The notes under the pieces: model-generated | Databases searched by the model: none | Told to the model about the DNA's origin: nothing | The model's input: only the letters and a program-made list of their open reading frames with translations | Part shown: one piece after another, positions 18,722 to 27,558 of the stretch | How positions within the stretch are numbered: position 1 is the stretch's first letter | Layout of the letters: each line of letters begins with the position of its first letter | From: Natronolimnobius baerhuensis | GTDB taxonomy: Archaea; Halobacteriota; Halobacteria; Halobacteriales; Natrialbaceae | DNA: 64,000 nt | Assembly (NCBI RefSeq): GCF_002177135.1 | Contig: NZ_MWPH01000002.1 | Span: 1-64,000 of the forward strand | Reading direction: 5' to 3' | Program-made: the position numbers and the translations under genes

Positions 18722-19423
18722 TTAGATAGTTGTGCCGGCAGTTCGGTCGTTCTCGAGTGTGGCTGCGATCAGCATCGAGATCGCTCGCCGAAGTTGCTGG
18801 GAGACGGCTGAATCGGTCACGTCGAGTCGCTCAGCCAGGTCATCCTGAGTGATATCCCGCGGCACATCGAAGTAGCCAGCTTCGTATGCCAGCAGGAGAA
18901 TCTCACGCTGGTTATCGGTCAAGAAGTACGTGCCCTCGTCGGTGGCACCAGACTCACACAGCTTTGTCACCCGGAACGAGACGCCATGGTCGCGGTACCA
19001 GTGTCGAATCGCCGCCAACGACTCTCTGTCAGGAAGGTACAGTCGAACACTCCACGCAGCGTTGGTACTCGTCGCAGTAAAGACGAATATCCCACACTCG
19101 CTACACTGGCCCGGGACAATCTCGAGATGGGTGTCAATGGTCAGCCGGTAGATCGACCGCTGTCCAAACGTGGCGACCTTCGTTGCCGCAGAAATGGTCG
19201 CATCGTCTGCCAGAACCTCCTCGAGGGCGTCTGTCTCGTCACCGAACACGGAAACGAACTGCATCTGGGTGCCGTTGGAGGTCGTCTCGTACTCACGTCT
19301 CAGCGTGAGATCGGGCTGGCGCTTCATGGTCGGGACCAGCGGAAGCTCATCGTGAGTCAGACGGACGTCTGCAATGAATCCCATCGAGCGATCGGTGTTG
19401 CAAGACTCACCAGGACAACCCAT
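18722..19423 (-). CDS. Bacterio-opsin activator (bat)-type HTH regulator
   Basis: A 233-residue regulator of the haloarchaeal HTH_10 family. The N-terminal two thirds is the family's sensor-like beta domain, and the C-terminal helix-turn-helix covers about residues 170-225: LTDNQREILLLAYEAGYFDVPRD is the hallmark, followed by LAERLDVTDSAVSQQLRRA. The first ATG at 19423 gives a Cys-containing N-terminus (GCPGESC); an ATG at 19381 begins at the segment MGFIADVRL that normally opens the family, so the shorter form is likely. Targets are unknown. The phosphodiesterase gene lies 61 bp upstream in the same direction, so they may be cotranscribed. Confidence 0.85.
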   Translation of the reverse strand: MGCPGESCNTDRSMGFIADVRLTHDELPLVPTMKRQPDLTLRREYETTSNGTQMQFVSVFGDETDALEEVLADDATISAATKVATFGQRSIYRLTIDTHLEIVPGQCSECGIFVFTATSTNAAWSVRLYLPDRESLAAIRHWYRDHGVSFRVTKLCESGATDEGTYFLTDNQREILLLAYEAGYFDVPRDITQDDLAERLDVTDSAVSQQLRRAISMLIAATLENDRTAGTTI

Positions 19424-19484
19424 ACTTATCCCCCGTGTAAGACGGTTTCAGCCGCTCAAACAGAGCAAGAGCAGTGTGAAGTTG

Positions 19485-21182
19485 TCACTCCATGTAGCCA
19501 AGATCGGCCAGCCGTTCAGTGACGTCAGCATCAGGCTCAGCTCGGCTGGTTTCGTCGTCCTCGTAGGACGGGTAGCGACTCGATTCGACTGCGTCAGTCG
19601 AGTCCAGCACTGGGACGACGCTGCCATCCATCCGGTCACTGTAGGGTAGGCCCATCGCGGCCATGATCGTCGGTGCAACGTCGAAGATGTGTGCGCTGTC
19701 AATCGCTGCATCCGAATCGATGCCCGCCCCTGTGGCTGCGAAGACGCCCTCGAGTTTGTGATTCCAGGGTTCAGCGGGGTCGAAGTAGCCGTCCTCCCCG
19801 CTACCGAGTTGCTCGGTAATCATATGATCGAAGCCGGACGGAATCGTGACGATATCGACCGCCTCCTCGTGGTTCGGGCCGTGGAAGTACCGCTCGCTCG
19901 GTGCGACGGTCTCGAAGAACGGCTCCCCATCGGGCGTCTCGACAGTCTGAAGTTCTCGAATGAGTTCCTCACGAACCTGTTCGTACGAATCGGGCGACAC
20001 GACACCGTCAGGATCTCGCCCCTCGAGATTGATCCGAACGCCGAGTTCAGTTCGGGCGCGGACGTACGCCACAGAGTTGGCGAAATCGACCTGTTCGTTC
20101 GCCGTTCGAGAGACACCGCCCGGTGCATGGTCGATGGCGAACTCGGCGAGACCAACCCGCTCGAGACCCGCCCGGATACGACTAGCCGTGAGCCCGAACC
20201 GAGCAGCGACCGACAACGTCCGCGCTGTGAGTCCGGGCTCCCACGTGTCACAGTCTTCTCCCTCACGAAGCTGCCTGCGCATCGGCGTCCACGAGGGCAT
20301 TCCCTTCCCGCCAGTTGTCGTCTCGAGATACCCAGCATCACGGAGGAACTCGTTGATTCGAAACTCTGAGCCCTCGTAGGGACCCATTCCGTGATCGCTG
20401 ACGAGAAACACCCGCTCCGGATCGCAGTGCTCGAGGATCTCTGCGATCTGCTCGTCCGTTGCCTCGTAGACGCGGTCGACGTGCGCTTCGTCGCCATCGA
20501 ACTCGTGGAAGACGGTGTCTGTCTTCTGGAACTGGACGAACCCGAAGTCCGGCTCGTACTCGTTGACAAGGTAGCGAAATGCCGAACCGCGCATACCGAC
20601 CAGCGTACAGTACTCCTCGATTTTTTCTGCCTCCGAGAGCGAGTCGTCATCGCGCGTGTAGCTCGGGTACACGCGGTACTCGCCGATCCCGTCGCGAACG
20701 TCCTCTAAGAGTCCCGCCGGATGACAGGGTGGGTCTTCGGGGCCGAGAAACCCGGGAATCACCGCGCCATCGAACTCGTCGGGCGGGTGTGTGACTGGCG
20801 CATTAACGACGACACTCGAGCGGTCGTGATGATCGAGCAGCGTCCACAGCGGGTGTTCGTGGACGTCGTCGTTGCTCGTTACGTGCCAATCGTAGCCATC
20901 GTACCCGACGAAGCCAATCGAGCCGTGTTTACCGGGATTGACGCCAGTATAGATCGACGGCCAGGCACTTGGTGTCCACGGTGGAATCTGGGACTCGAGA
21001 GGCGCAGCGACCCCGTCCGTACAGAGCCGTTCAATCGTCGGAATGCGGTCCTCCTCAAACAACCGTTCGAAAATCGGCAAACAGCCCGCATCAATGCCAA
21101 TGAGCAACGTCTCCAGGTTGCTCGAGTCGGTCGTAGTACTCGTCATCGGGACACCGGTATCGTTGCTGTGTGGGTGAGTCAT
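19485..21182 (-). CDS. Alkaline-phosphatase-fold phosphodiesterase / nucleotide pyrophosphatase family protein
   Basis: A 565-residue metal-dependent hydrolase of the type I phosphodiesterase family. LLIGIDAGCLPIFERL near the N-terminus carries the first metal Asp, WPSIYTGVNPGKHG the nucleophile region (Thr), and FLVSDHGMGPYEG the second Asp-His pair around residue 265. Haloarchaeal relatives are often linked to glycan or sulfated-glycan loci and may transfer or remove phosphate or related groups. The ATG at 21182 was chosen over the upstream TTG at 21224; a further ATG at 21146 lies just before the conserved region. No signal peptide is seen, so it is cytoplasmic. Confidence 0.85.
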   Translation of the reverse strand: MTHPHSNDTGVPMTSTTTDSSNLETLLIGIDAGCLPIFERLFEEDRIPTIERLCTDGVAAPLESQIPPWTPSAWPSIYTGVNPGKHGSIGFVGYDGYDWHVTSNDDVHEHPLWTLLDHHDRSSVVVNAPVTHPPDEFDGAVIPGFLGPEDPPCHPAGLLEDVRDGIGEYRVYPSYTRDDDSLSEAEKIEEYCTLVGMRGSAFRYLVNEYEPDFGFVQFQKTDTVFHEFDGDEAHVDRVYEATDEQIAEILEHCDPERVFLVSDHGMGPYEGSEFRINEFLRDAGYLETTTGGKGMPSWTPMRRQLREGEDCDTWEPGLTARTLSVAARFGLTASRIRAGLERVGLAEFAIDHAPGGVSRTANEQVDFANSVAYVRARTELGVRINLEGRDPDGVVSPDSYEQVREELIRELQTVETPDGEPFFETVAPSERYFHGPNHEEAVDIVTIPSGFDHMITEQLGSGEDGYFDPAEPWNHKLEGVFAATGAGIDSDAAIDSAHIFDVAPTIMAAMGLPYSDRMDGSVVPVLDSTDAVESSRYPSYEDDETSRAEPDADVTERLADLGYME

Positions 21183-21720
21183 CGGTCGTAGTATTGATCG
21201 CAACACTGGGGTAGTCAGTCGCAACCGAAACTGATCGGCAGCGACAGCAGTCGAAACACGACTGGTACGTTATCGCCTGCGTTGACTCCACCATACTTCA
21301 TTATCAAGCAGTTAAACCAGTCAGCGACGCTGTAGCGGGGAATTTGTCTGACTCGAGGAGCGCCACAGTGCAACTGGAACAGCTACCCAGCACAAGCAGA
21401 GTGCCGTGTGTCGTTCAGACGGCGATGACGATGCCTGCTGTGGCTGATAAGAGAGACTCAAGGACAGCCTCAGTGGAAAACGGAATCTGGTCTGCTTCGG
21501 CATTTATACGGGTGCTAAAGGACCAAATCGACAGTTGAGAACTTTGCCGGCGTGGTAGCAAGCCTATAGAACGAAAGTAGCAAAACGAAAAATACATGTC
21601 GGAAATGCAACGACACAATTGCTCTCACTGCAAACATTGCAATTCGAGTTAATCGAGATAATTCACTGCAACGAACTCTCAGCCTTATTTAGCAATTCGT
21701 CATCGGCCTAAACGCACGCT
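21183..21720. other. Intergenic region before the poly-Asp lipoprotein
   Basis: No gene is visible in 538 bases. The right end holds a TATA-like TTATTTAG at 21685-21692, 29-36 bp before the ATG at 21721. The left part is the promoter region of the phosphodiesterase gene. Confidence 0.5.
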
Positions 21721-22080
21721 ATGAAAGCACCAACCCTCAACAGACGGCGATTCACGAAGGTACTCGGCGTCGGTGCGGTTGCCGCGCTCGCAGGCTGTAT
21801 GGATGACGATGACGAAGAGTCGGTCGACGAAGGTAACGGAATCGGTGACGATGACGGGATGGACGACGACGACCTGAACGGCGACGGAGACGACGACGAA
21901 CTAGACGATGCCGACGATGATGGGCTAGACGATGATGACGAAGGCGAAGATGACGATATCGACGCGGGCGACGATGAAGATGATGACATCGACGACGATA
22001 ACGATGATGAGGATGATGACGATGGGCTGGACGATGATGACGACGAAGACGACGACGGCTTAGACGACGAAGACGAGTAA
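21721..22080 (+). CDS. Extremely Asp-rich small lipoprotein
   Basis: A 119-residue protein with a complete Tat lipoprotein signal: NRRRFTKVLGVGAVAALAGC, lipobox Cys26. The remaining 93 residues are almost only Asp, Glu, Gly and a few Leu, Ile, Met and Asn, with repeated D-D-D-G-L-D units encoded by GAC/GAT runs. No fold is expected; it would be an intensely negatively charged tail tethered outside the cell membrane. It could bind cations such as Ca or Mg or act as a charged spacer; nothing in the sequence decides. The repetitive DNA is prone to length change. Confidence 0.75.
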   Translation: MKAPTLNRRRFTKVLGVGAVAALAGCMDDDDEESVDEGNGIGDDDGMDDDDLNGDGDDDELDDADDDGLDDDDEGEDDDIDAGDDEDDDIDDDNDDEDDDDGLDDDDDEDDDGLDDEDE

Positions 22081-22169
22081 TCGGTGAGAGTGGCGGATTC
22101 ACCTCGTTGATACCACCACGAAAAGAGGCGGTTGGGAGGCCGCCATCGGAAGATGCCCTGCAATCTTGC

Positions 22170-22185
22170 CGTTCTTTTTTGAACG
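22170..22185 (+). terminator. Possible terminator of the poly-Asp lipoprotein gene
   Basis: CGTTC-TTTTTT-GAACG, about 90 bp after the stop, combines a short inverted repeat with a T-run. Haloarchaeal termination usually depends on T-runs, so the six T residues may be the working part. Confidence 0.3.
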
Positions 22186-22243
22186 AAAATCCGCAGGCAT
22201 AATCGCTATTTGATTGTCACTCGAGTCGATAGCCATCACTCAC

Positions 22244-22348
22244 CGGTAGTGATACTACCGAACAGAAGTCAATCCGAAGCTGGTCACGAATTCACGACCG
22301 TTCCAGCGTGGAACGGCCGCACGCATACGACCGGATTTACATGTCCGG
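22244..22348. repeat. Cluster of three inverted repeats beside the IS6 relic
   Basis: Three hairpins lie within 105 bp: CGGTAGTgatACTACCG at 22244-22260 (7-bp arms), CCGTTCC-AGCGT-GGAACGG at 22298-22316 (7-bp arms) and CCGGA-tttacatg-TCCGG at 22331-22348 (5-bp arms). They are just outside the C-terminal end of the decayed transposase, and may belong to an element end or to an unrelated regulatory region. Confidence 0.45.
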
Positions 22349-22385
22349 CAGTATGAGTCAGTGGCTGCGTTCAGAAGGGGAGTGT

Positions 22386-23026
22386 TCAGACAAGCTGATT
22401 CCATGCGAAGCTGAACGATCTGAACCGGTCGTCGGCAGTTTCTGCTTCCGCATTGCTGAAAAGTTTGATAAACTGAGTGTTTGTCGTTTTATCTCTCGAA
22501 AGATACGTTCAACAGCGTTCCGATTTCCATATTTCTCGTCTCTAAAATCGAAGCCGTGACGCTGACATGTATCTTGCAACGAGTGCGATCCATTGACGAG
22601 AAACACGGCATCGGAGACGTCGTGTTTCTCGGAGAGTTCTATAAGAAACGAATGAGCGATAACCTTCGTTGTTGTCGGTTCAAGCGTTGTATGGACCAAT
22701 TCGTTTGTCTCAGGGCTAACTGCAGCGTACAGTCAATACTGCTCATTATTCAGTTGGATCACAGTCTCGTCAATCGCAACGTAATCTGGACATCGACCGG
22801 ATTCAGGCTGTAAATCGGCCTTGTGAACCCAATTATAAACAGTAGAACGAGCCCGTTCGACACCAAATGTCTCGAGAATAAAAACAGTATTCGAAAGCGA
22901 TAATCCAGCAAAGTGCAATTGAATACTAAGCTTCATCAGCAATCGTGGTGTCGCTTCGCGTTCAATACATCCTAAGTCGATCTGGTCGATATTACCGCTG
23001 AGGCTAGCGCTTTCTGGCATAAACAC
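22386..23026 (-). pseudogene. Decayed IS6-family transposase (copy 1)
   Basis: A nearly full-length DDE transposase of the haloarchaeal IS6 type, reading on the minus strand. The N-terminal part has LHFAGLSLSNTVFILE and YNWVHKADLQPESGRCPD, then the first catalytic Asp in AIDETVI. A TGA then replaces the Trp that normally precedes LYAA (stop at 22733-22735). The frame continues with VFLVNGSHS, where the second catalytic Asp is Asn, and AVERIFREIK with the Glu. Near the C-terminus the frame shifts, and the usual ending (EAETADD...SFAWNQLV) is read one frame over to a stop at 22386. It is inactive. A sister copy in the opposite orientation lies at 29085. Confidence 0.85.
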
Positions 23027-23122
23027 TCAAAAAACGCTACGGCTCACTTTTCAATCCGTATCTGAACACCGTCGTCTTGAATTAGATTGGTAGTCAAATT
23101 GCTGTGACTTCCAACGTGTCGC

Positions 23123-24094
23123 TCACTGAAATTCGAAGCGAGCACCACCCTCTTGCGATTCCATAAGTGTGGCTTCAAATTCATGGTCGGTGGCAATCCG
23201 GTTTACAATCGTCAACCCAACTCCGTTCCCACTATATCCTGTTGTAAATCCATGTTCAAATACTTGTTCTCGTTTCGCTTGTGGAATTCCTTTTCCAGTA
23301 TCTTCAACGTAGAATCCACTACCAATGGGTCCGACTCGAACAGTTACATCCGCTCCACCATGGCCGACTGCGTTTCGAAACAGATTTTCAAAAAGTGCCT
23401 GGAGTTGACTCCTATCACCTTGGATCGTGCAATCTTCTGTTTCAAGGGATGCTGACCGTATATCGATGTATTCCCATGCCTCTCGTGCAACCGCAGGTAG
23501 TGAGACTGACTTGCGTGTCTCTGACGAGGAATTGGTTTGTGCGAGTGCGGTGAGATCTACAATGAGATCCTCGACTCGGACCAACGCGTCCTCGATTCCA
23601 TCCAAATGGATGTCTTCGCCCGTCTCGCGATACTGCTCGAGTTCACCGACTGCAATTGCTAAGGGGTTCTGAAGATCGTGAGAAACCATACTCGCAAACT
23701 GATCAAGACGCTCATTTTTGGTGACGAGTGCCGCTGCTGTCTGACGAACTTCAGTAACATCTTGCGTAACTAAAATCCCATATGGCTCATTGCCAACACG
23801 TACCGATCTCGTCTCAATATGATGGATTCGATCCTGATACTCAATATCAAACGACCGAGTCCCCCCTGCAATTGTCGCACGGAGATTCGGTTCAAGTACG
23901 GCAACCGTTTCATCTGGGAAAATATCGTCAACGTGTTTGCCGACCATCTCTGCTGCTTTCTGTTGTGAGAACGGCAGTGTTTCGGGACCAACAATACGAT
24001 AGTGAAGATCAGAATCGAACAGTACTAACACCCCATTTGGAAAGTGCTCAATTAGCGTTCGATCACCATGAGATGGTGCATCTTCGTTTTGCAT
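23123..24094 (-). CDS. PAS-domain sensor histidine kinase
   Basis: A 323-residue soluble kinase. Residues about 10-118 form a PAS-type sensor, ending in the linker ILVTQDVTEVRQ. The dimerisation domain has the phospho-acceptor His in MVSHDLQNPLA (about residue 139), and the ATPase domain has LFENLFRNAVGHG (N box), VEDTGKGIP (G1) and GNGVGLTIV (G2). No membrane segment is present, so it senses a cytoplasmic signal. No response regulator is adjacent, which is common in haloarchaea. A/T-rich upstream sequence (ATATGAAAAATAG) offers a promoter. It is divergent from the second kinase at 24248. Confidence 0.9.
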   Translation of the reverse strand: MQNEDAPSHGDRTLIEHFPNGVLVLFDSDLHYRIVGPETLPFSQQKAAEMVGKHVDDIFPDETVAVLEPNLRATIAGGTRSFDIEYQDRIHHIETRSVRVGNEPYGILVTQDVTEVRQTAAALVTKNERLDQFASMVSHDLQNPLAIAVGELEQYRETGEDIHLDGIEDALVRVEDLIVDLTALAQTNSSSETRKSVSLPAVAREAWEYIDIRSASLETEDCTIQGDRSQLQALFENLFRNAVGHGGADVTVRVGPIGSGFYVEDTGKGIPQAKREQVFEHGFTTGYSGNGVGLTIVNRIATDHEFEATLMESQEGGARFEFQ

Positions 24095-24217
24095 GAGTTT
24101 TTCTGGTACGCGATGTATCTATTTTTCATATCTTAAGGGTGTTGTCTTGGGCCTAAAAGTGAATGTGTGTATATGTGTGTCGAGAACCAATAGGCAACCG
24201 TTTCCCCAGAAGATCTG

Positions 24218-24227
24218 TTTATATAAG
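24218..24227 (+). promoter_or_regulatory. TATA box of the second sensor kinase
   Basis: TTTATATAAG lies 21-30 bp before the ATG at 24248, a strong match to the haloarchaeal TATA box and a spacing that implies a leaderless mRNA. Confidence 0.65.
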
Positions 24228-24247
24228 TTTACTTACTTTAGTTTGGT

Positions 24248-25285
24248 ATGGCTGATTTGGAAAATATCTCACTGCCAAAATCTTTCGATGACACACATAT
24301 TGCAATAACCTTACATGACCCTGAAGATGGTAAAATCCTTGATGTGAATAAACAGTTAGAACAATTATATGGCTACACTCGAGCAGAACTCCGAGAAATG
24401 AGGGTTGGAGACTATACGGCTTCCACAAAGCGGTTCACTCAAGAAAAAGCGGTCCGTCGGATTCAGGCAGCTGCAGACGGAGACGAGCAGGTATTTGAGT
24501 GGCAAATCGAGCGCTCTACTGGTGAGTTAGTCTGGGTCCGTGTTTGTCTGAATCAGACAACAATCGATGAACTGCCATGCGTTATTGCAGAAGTGCAAGA
24601 TATTACAGAATACAAGGCTCGAGAGCGCCGATTACGCCTTCTTAATCGAGTTATCCGTCACAACCTACGAAATGAGACGAACATACTCATTGGGTACGCC
24701 GACCGCCTCAAAAGTGCAATCGAAGCGGAGACACTTGAGGAGGAAGTTGAAACAATCCTGGACATCGCTATGGAGATTGGAACGTTGAGTGACTCGATTC
24801 AACAGGTCGAAGAGATTGCAGAACCCGGCGCAACAGAACGTTCGCCCACAAAAGTCAGAAAACTGGTCAAGGATGTTGTTGCAGAGATTCGATCAGAGTA
24901 TCCAAACGCTAACCTGACAGTCGATATCCAGTCAGACGTTTTCGTGAACGCTGATAAGGGCCTCCACTACGCAACTAAGCACGCTCTCGAAAATGCAATC
25001 GTCCATAGCGATGATAAAACTTCCACGGTTAAAATTTTGGTTGCTAAAGAGACCGATACTGGTCGGGGGGTAATCCAAATCACCGATACTAATCCAAGTA
25101 TCCCTGCTGTTGAAACTGACGTGCTCAAAGAGGATGTGTCGGCAAATACCACTTTTCACGGGTCCGGTGTTGGCCTTTGGGTGATGCAATGGTGTGTCGA
25201 TTCTCTCGGTGGTGAACTCGTCTTCGAGGAGGAATCACCGGAAGGGAATATTGTTCGCTTTTTATTGCCCCAGACCTCTACGTGA
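24248..25285 (+). CDS. PAS-domain sensor histidine kinase (HisKA variant)
   Basis: A 345-residue soluble kinase: a PAS domain at about residues 15-122 (LEQLYGYTRAELREMRVGDY), then the acceptor His in NRVIRHNLRNETNILIGYAD (about residue 139), an H box variant common in haloarchaeal kinases. The ATPase domain has KHALENAIVHSD (N box), a weak G1 box (ITDTNPSIP, in which the usual DxGxG is degraded) and GSGVGLWVMQW (G2). The damaged G1 box makes ATP binding uncertain. Its end overlaps by 24 bp the convergent HTH gene at 25262. Confidence 0.88.
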   Translation: MADLENISLPKSFDDTHIAITLHDPEDGKILDVNKQLEQLYGYTRAELREMRVGDYTASTKRFTQEKAVRRIQAAADGDEQVFEWQIERSTGELVWVRVCLNQTTIDELPCVIAEVQDITEYKARERRLRLLNRVIRHNLRNETNILIGYADRLKSAIEAETLEEEVETILDIAMEIGTLSDSIQQVEEIAEPGATERSPTKVRKLVKDVVAEIRSEYPNANLTVDIQSDVFVNADKGLHYATKHALENAIVHSDDKTSTVKILVAKETDTGRGVIQITDTNPSIPAVETDVLKEDVSANTTFHGSGVGLWVMQWCVDSLGGELVFEEESPEGNIVRFLLPQTST

Positions 25286-25783
25286 GGTAGCAGGTTCTAA
25301 TTTACTTTCGGGTGACGAAAGGCCAACGACGTCATCGTACAACTGGAGAGCATGCTTCACGAGTCTGAGTTCAGTGTTTATCGCCTCCCAGGTTTCGACG
25401 ACATTACGACGCTTACGAAGCTCCGCAACTGGCAAATCTTCACCGGCGAGTTGCTCCCGCAACTCAGTAAGCGAACTGACGTTGTATTCTGCGGCCAGTT
25501 CCTCTTGTTTCGTCTTTAACTCCGTAAGCTGGCTTTCCAATCTGTCGCGCGAATACTCGTCGATCAGATCAGTCACCTCATCGAAGAACATTCGAACAGG
25601 ATTCAACTCGTATGCTTTCGTCCCATCAATCGTCGTTTCTCTGACCCAGTCATCATTCTGCAGTCGCTGGAGTTTATCATCCGCTGTCGTCCGCGAGACA
25701 TCTGCTCGGTCCGCAATCTCTTGTACAGGTGCTGTTTTATCAAGCAACTCTACGACATGGCGGACGTGTTCACGCCCGCTCAT
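25262..25783 (-). CDS. Haloarchaeal HTH transcriptional regulator (DUF7342-like)
   Basis: A 173-residue protein with an N-terminal winged helix (about residues 8-60: HVVELLDKTAPVQEIADRA, then VSRTTADDKLQRL as the recognition helix) and a long C-terminal coiled-coil segment (RDRLESQLTELKTKQEELAA), features of the haloarchaeal DUF7342 regulators found near mobile DNA and toxin-antitoxin loci. Targets are unknown. The 24-bp 3' overlap with the convergent kinase gene means transcripts from both strands overlap. Confidence 0.8.
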   Translation of the reverse strand: MSGREHVRHVVELLDKTAPVQEIADRADVSRTTADDKLQRLQNDDWVRETTIDGTKAYELNPVRMFFDEVTDLIDEYSRDRLESQLTELKTKQEELAAEYNVSSLTELREQLAGEDLPVAELRKRRNVVETWEAINTELRLVKHALQLYDDVVGLSSPESKLEPATSRRGLGQ

Positions 25784-25867
25784 ACTGTCCGTTCACGATT
25801 GTTGATCTGAGCCGTCCATGGTACTGGCATTTGGATCCGCCATCTCGAATAATTTTGCTCGAATCAA

Positions 25868-26611
25868 TTATTCAAACCACAATGGTGGAATCTGAATCCC
25901 GATCGCTTCTTGTTTCTGGTCGAGTCCACGCAACCCTTTCTGGACACGTTCGTACAACGCTCCCTTGTTCGCAGTGCTGGTTACTGGAGGCGTGTAATCA
26001 TCAGTAATCGCAGGTCCCCCACTGAGAATCGATCGCCCGTCTGCATACACCTCATCTGTGAGTGATCGTCGAATGCTGATATCATTGAGTCGCCGACGAA
26101 GCGCCTGGGGTGACAGTTCATCACCCGTAATGACCTTCGGTGTCGACGGGAGTTCGTGGAATCCACGTGCTTCCCACTCTTTGCGTGTGATATTTGGCAG
26201 GGCAACAAACTGATTTGATGGGACGACGACCTCCCCGTATTCGTTGACCAACGATGTATCTCCACGGTTGAAATATGATCGGAGATGCATCGCCTGCTGG
26301 CGAGCCTGGCCAAGTGGTGTCGATTGGTTTTGGCCCATTCCCTGAAGATACCACGTGTACCCATCGATACGATCGATATGCCCGATCTGGTACCCTTTGC
26401 ATTCGATGACCAGTAGTCCAAGGTCCTGGTGAAACAAAACGAAGTCCGGTTCCTGATCGAATTGCCCGCTTGTCTTGTCGATTATCGGGTACTTGTAGTA
26501 CGCTATGCCAGTGTCGTCTGGCCCAAGCGCCTCCTTGAGTCCGTCCCAGACTTCCTGTTCAGCGTCTTCCCCTGCTTCATCAGAAGGATCCAAAGACGCG
26601 ATAAATTCCAT
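25868..26611 (-). CDS. NERD-domain protein, probably truncated before a helicase domain
   Basis: A 247-residue protein. Residues 15-130 are a nuclease-related (NERD) domain with the PD-(D/E)XK-like core: EPDFVLFHQDLGLLVIECKG contains the Asp and the Glu-x-Lys pair. In haloarchaeal relatives this domain is followed by a linker ending RGLDQKQEAIG and then a UvrD/Rep-like helicase with its Walker A. Here the frame stops nine residues after that linker, in IPPLWFE, so the helicase is missing. It is either a pseudogene or a stand-alone nuclease. It lies in an A/T-rich island with mobile-element scars. Confidence 0.75.
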   Translation of the reverse strand: MEFIASLDPSDEAGEDAEQEVWDGLKEALGPDDTGIAYYKYPIIDKTSGQFDQEPDFVLFHQDLGLLVIECKGYQIGHIDRIDGYTWYLQGMGQNQSTPLGQARQQAMHLRSYFNRGDTSLVNEYGEVVVPSNQFVALPNITRKEWEARGFHELPSTPKVITGDELSPQALRRRLNDISIRRSLTDEVYADGRSILSGGPAITDDYTPPVTSTANKGALYERVQKGLRGLDQKQEAIGIQIPPLWFE

Positions 26612-26756
26612 CTGGCTGGATACTCGCGTGAGTCGTCATTTATACTCTTCTATAGATATTTAATCCTGATATTGCATTGAGTATAACCGTGAGTAGGGAA
26701 CTTCTGGAGGTGAAGTGTGTGCAAGGTATTAGCTACTAACAACTGTATACCAACCC

Positions 26757-27035
26757 ATGACGAAGCGTATTCAGTTCAGCAACTGGGAAACAGTAGTCGA
26801 TGAACTGCGCCAGTTTGGAGAGACCGGAGACGTGACTCTCAAAGACGATCGGATCCGGATCAACTTCGGGTCTGCACACATTGAGGTGTCGCAGGATGGT
26901 CTCGTCAGTACGGGGATGCCACTTCATGAGTTCGAGCAGAAAGGAGACGTCGATCTCATCGTAAATCACGACGACGGCTCTCTCACGATTGAATCCGACG
27001 ACGTGACCTATACGTTCAGACGACCTGGTGGGTGA
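26757..27035 (+). CDS. Small conserved-looking protein of unknown function
   Basis: A 92-residue acidic protein that reads as alternating beta strands and turns (DVTLKDDRIRINFGSAHIEV, then LIVNHDDGSLTIES), with no signal peptide, membrane segment or cysteines. No family was recognised. The start follows an A/T-rich stretch about 20 bp upstream. It sits 97 bp before the TRAM gene on the same strand, and the two may be linked. Confidence 0.6.
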   Translation: MTKRIQFSNWETVVDELRQFGETGDVTLKDDRIRINFGSAHIEVSQDGLVSTGMPLHEFEQKGDVDLIVNHDDGSLTIESDDVTYTFRRPGG

Positions 27036-27132
27036 GCATTCGTACCGATTGAGCACCGTATTGCTCGAGTCGTTCTGTCACCGATGGTCTCAAGAGGGTA
27101 TCTACACAGTGCTTTGAGAAGGAACGATACTG

Positions 27133-27537
27133 ATGCAGATTCCCGACACCCTACTATGTTTGTTTAGTGCTAGCGTGACAGAACAACGCGATTCGTACGT
27201 CATCGAAATTCCCAAGTCTGAAATTGCAACCGAAAATCTTCGAGAAGACGAAGTCTATCGCGTTGGATTGTTTGAAACGACAACCACCCCTGACGAGGAC
27301 AGTACACAGAGACGAGAGGAAGACACTCTAGAGCCACCTGTTGCGGAAGGCGAAACTCGCACTGTCGACATTGAAGACATCGGAGAGCAAGGTGATGGCG
27401 TTGCTCGTGTCGAGCGAGGGTATGTGATCATTATCCCCGATACGGAGAAGGGCGAACGAGTGACCATCGAACTCACGGATGTCACAGAAACCGTTGCCTT
27501 CGCCGAGGTTATCGAACGCGAGGACTACTACCTGTGA
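27133..27537 (+). CDS. TRAM-domain protein
   Basis: A 134-residue protein. The C-terminal half (about residues 68-130) is a TRAM domain, an OB-like RNA-binding fold: EGETRTVDIEDIGEQGDGVA and FV-like segments GYVIIIPDTEKGERVTIELT. Stand-alone TRAM proteins of archaea bind RNA and have been described as cold-responsive RNA chaperones in methanogens; in haloarchaea their role is less clear. The N-terminal part has no Zn or other motif. It is convergent with the TFB gene, 21 bp apart. Confidence 0.82.
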   Translation: MQIPDTLLCLFSASVTEQRDSYVIEIPKSEIATENLREDEVYRVGLFETTTTPDEDSTQRREEDTLEPPVAEGETRTVDIEDIGEQGDGVARVERGYVIIIPDTEKGERVTIELTDVTETVAFAEVIEREDYYL

Positions 27538-27558
27538 ACTGATTCCCACTCAGCAGCG

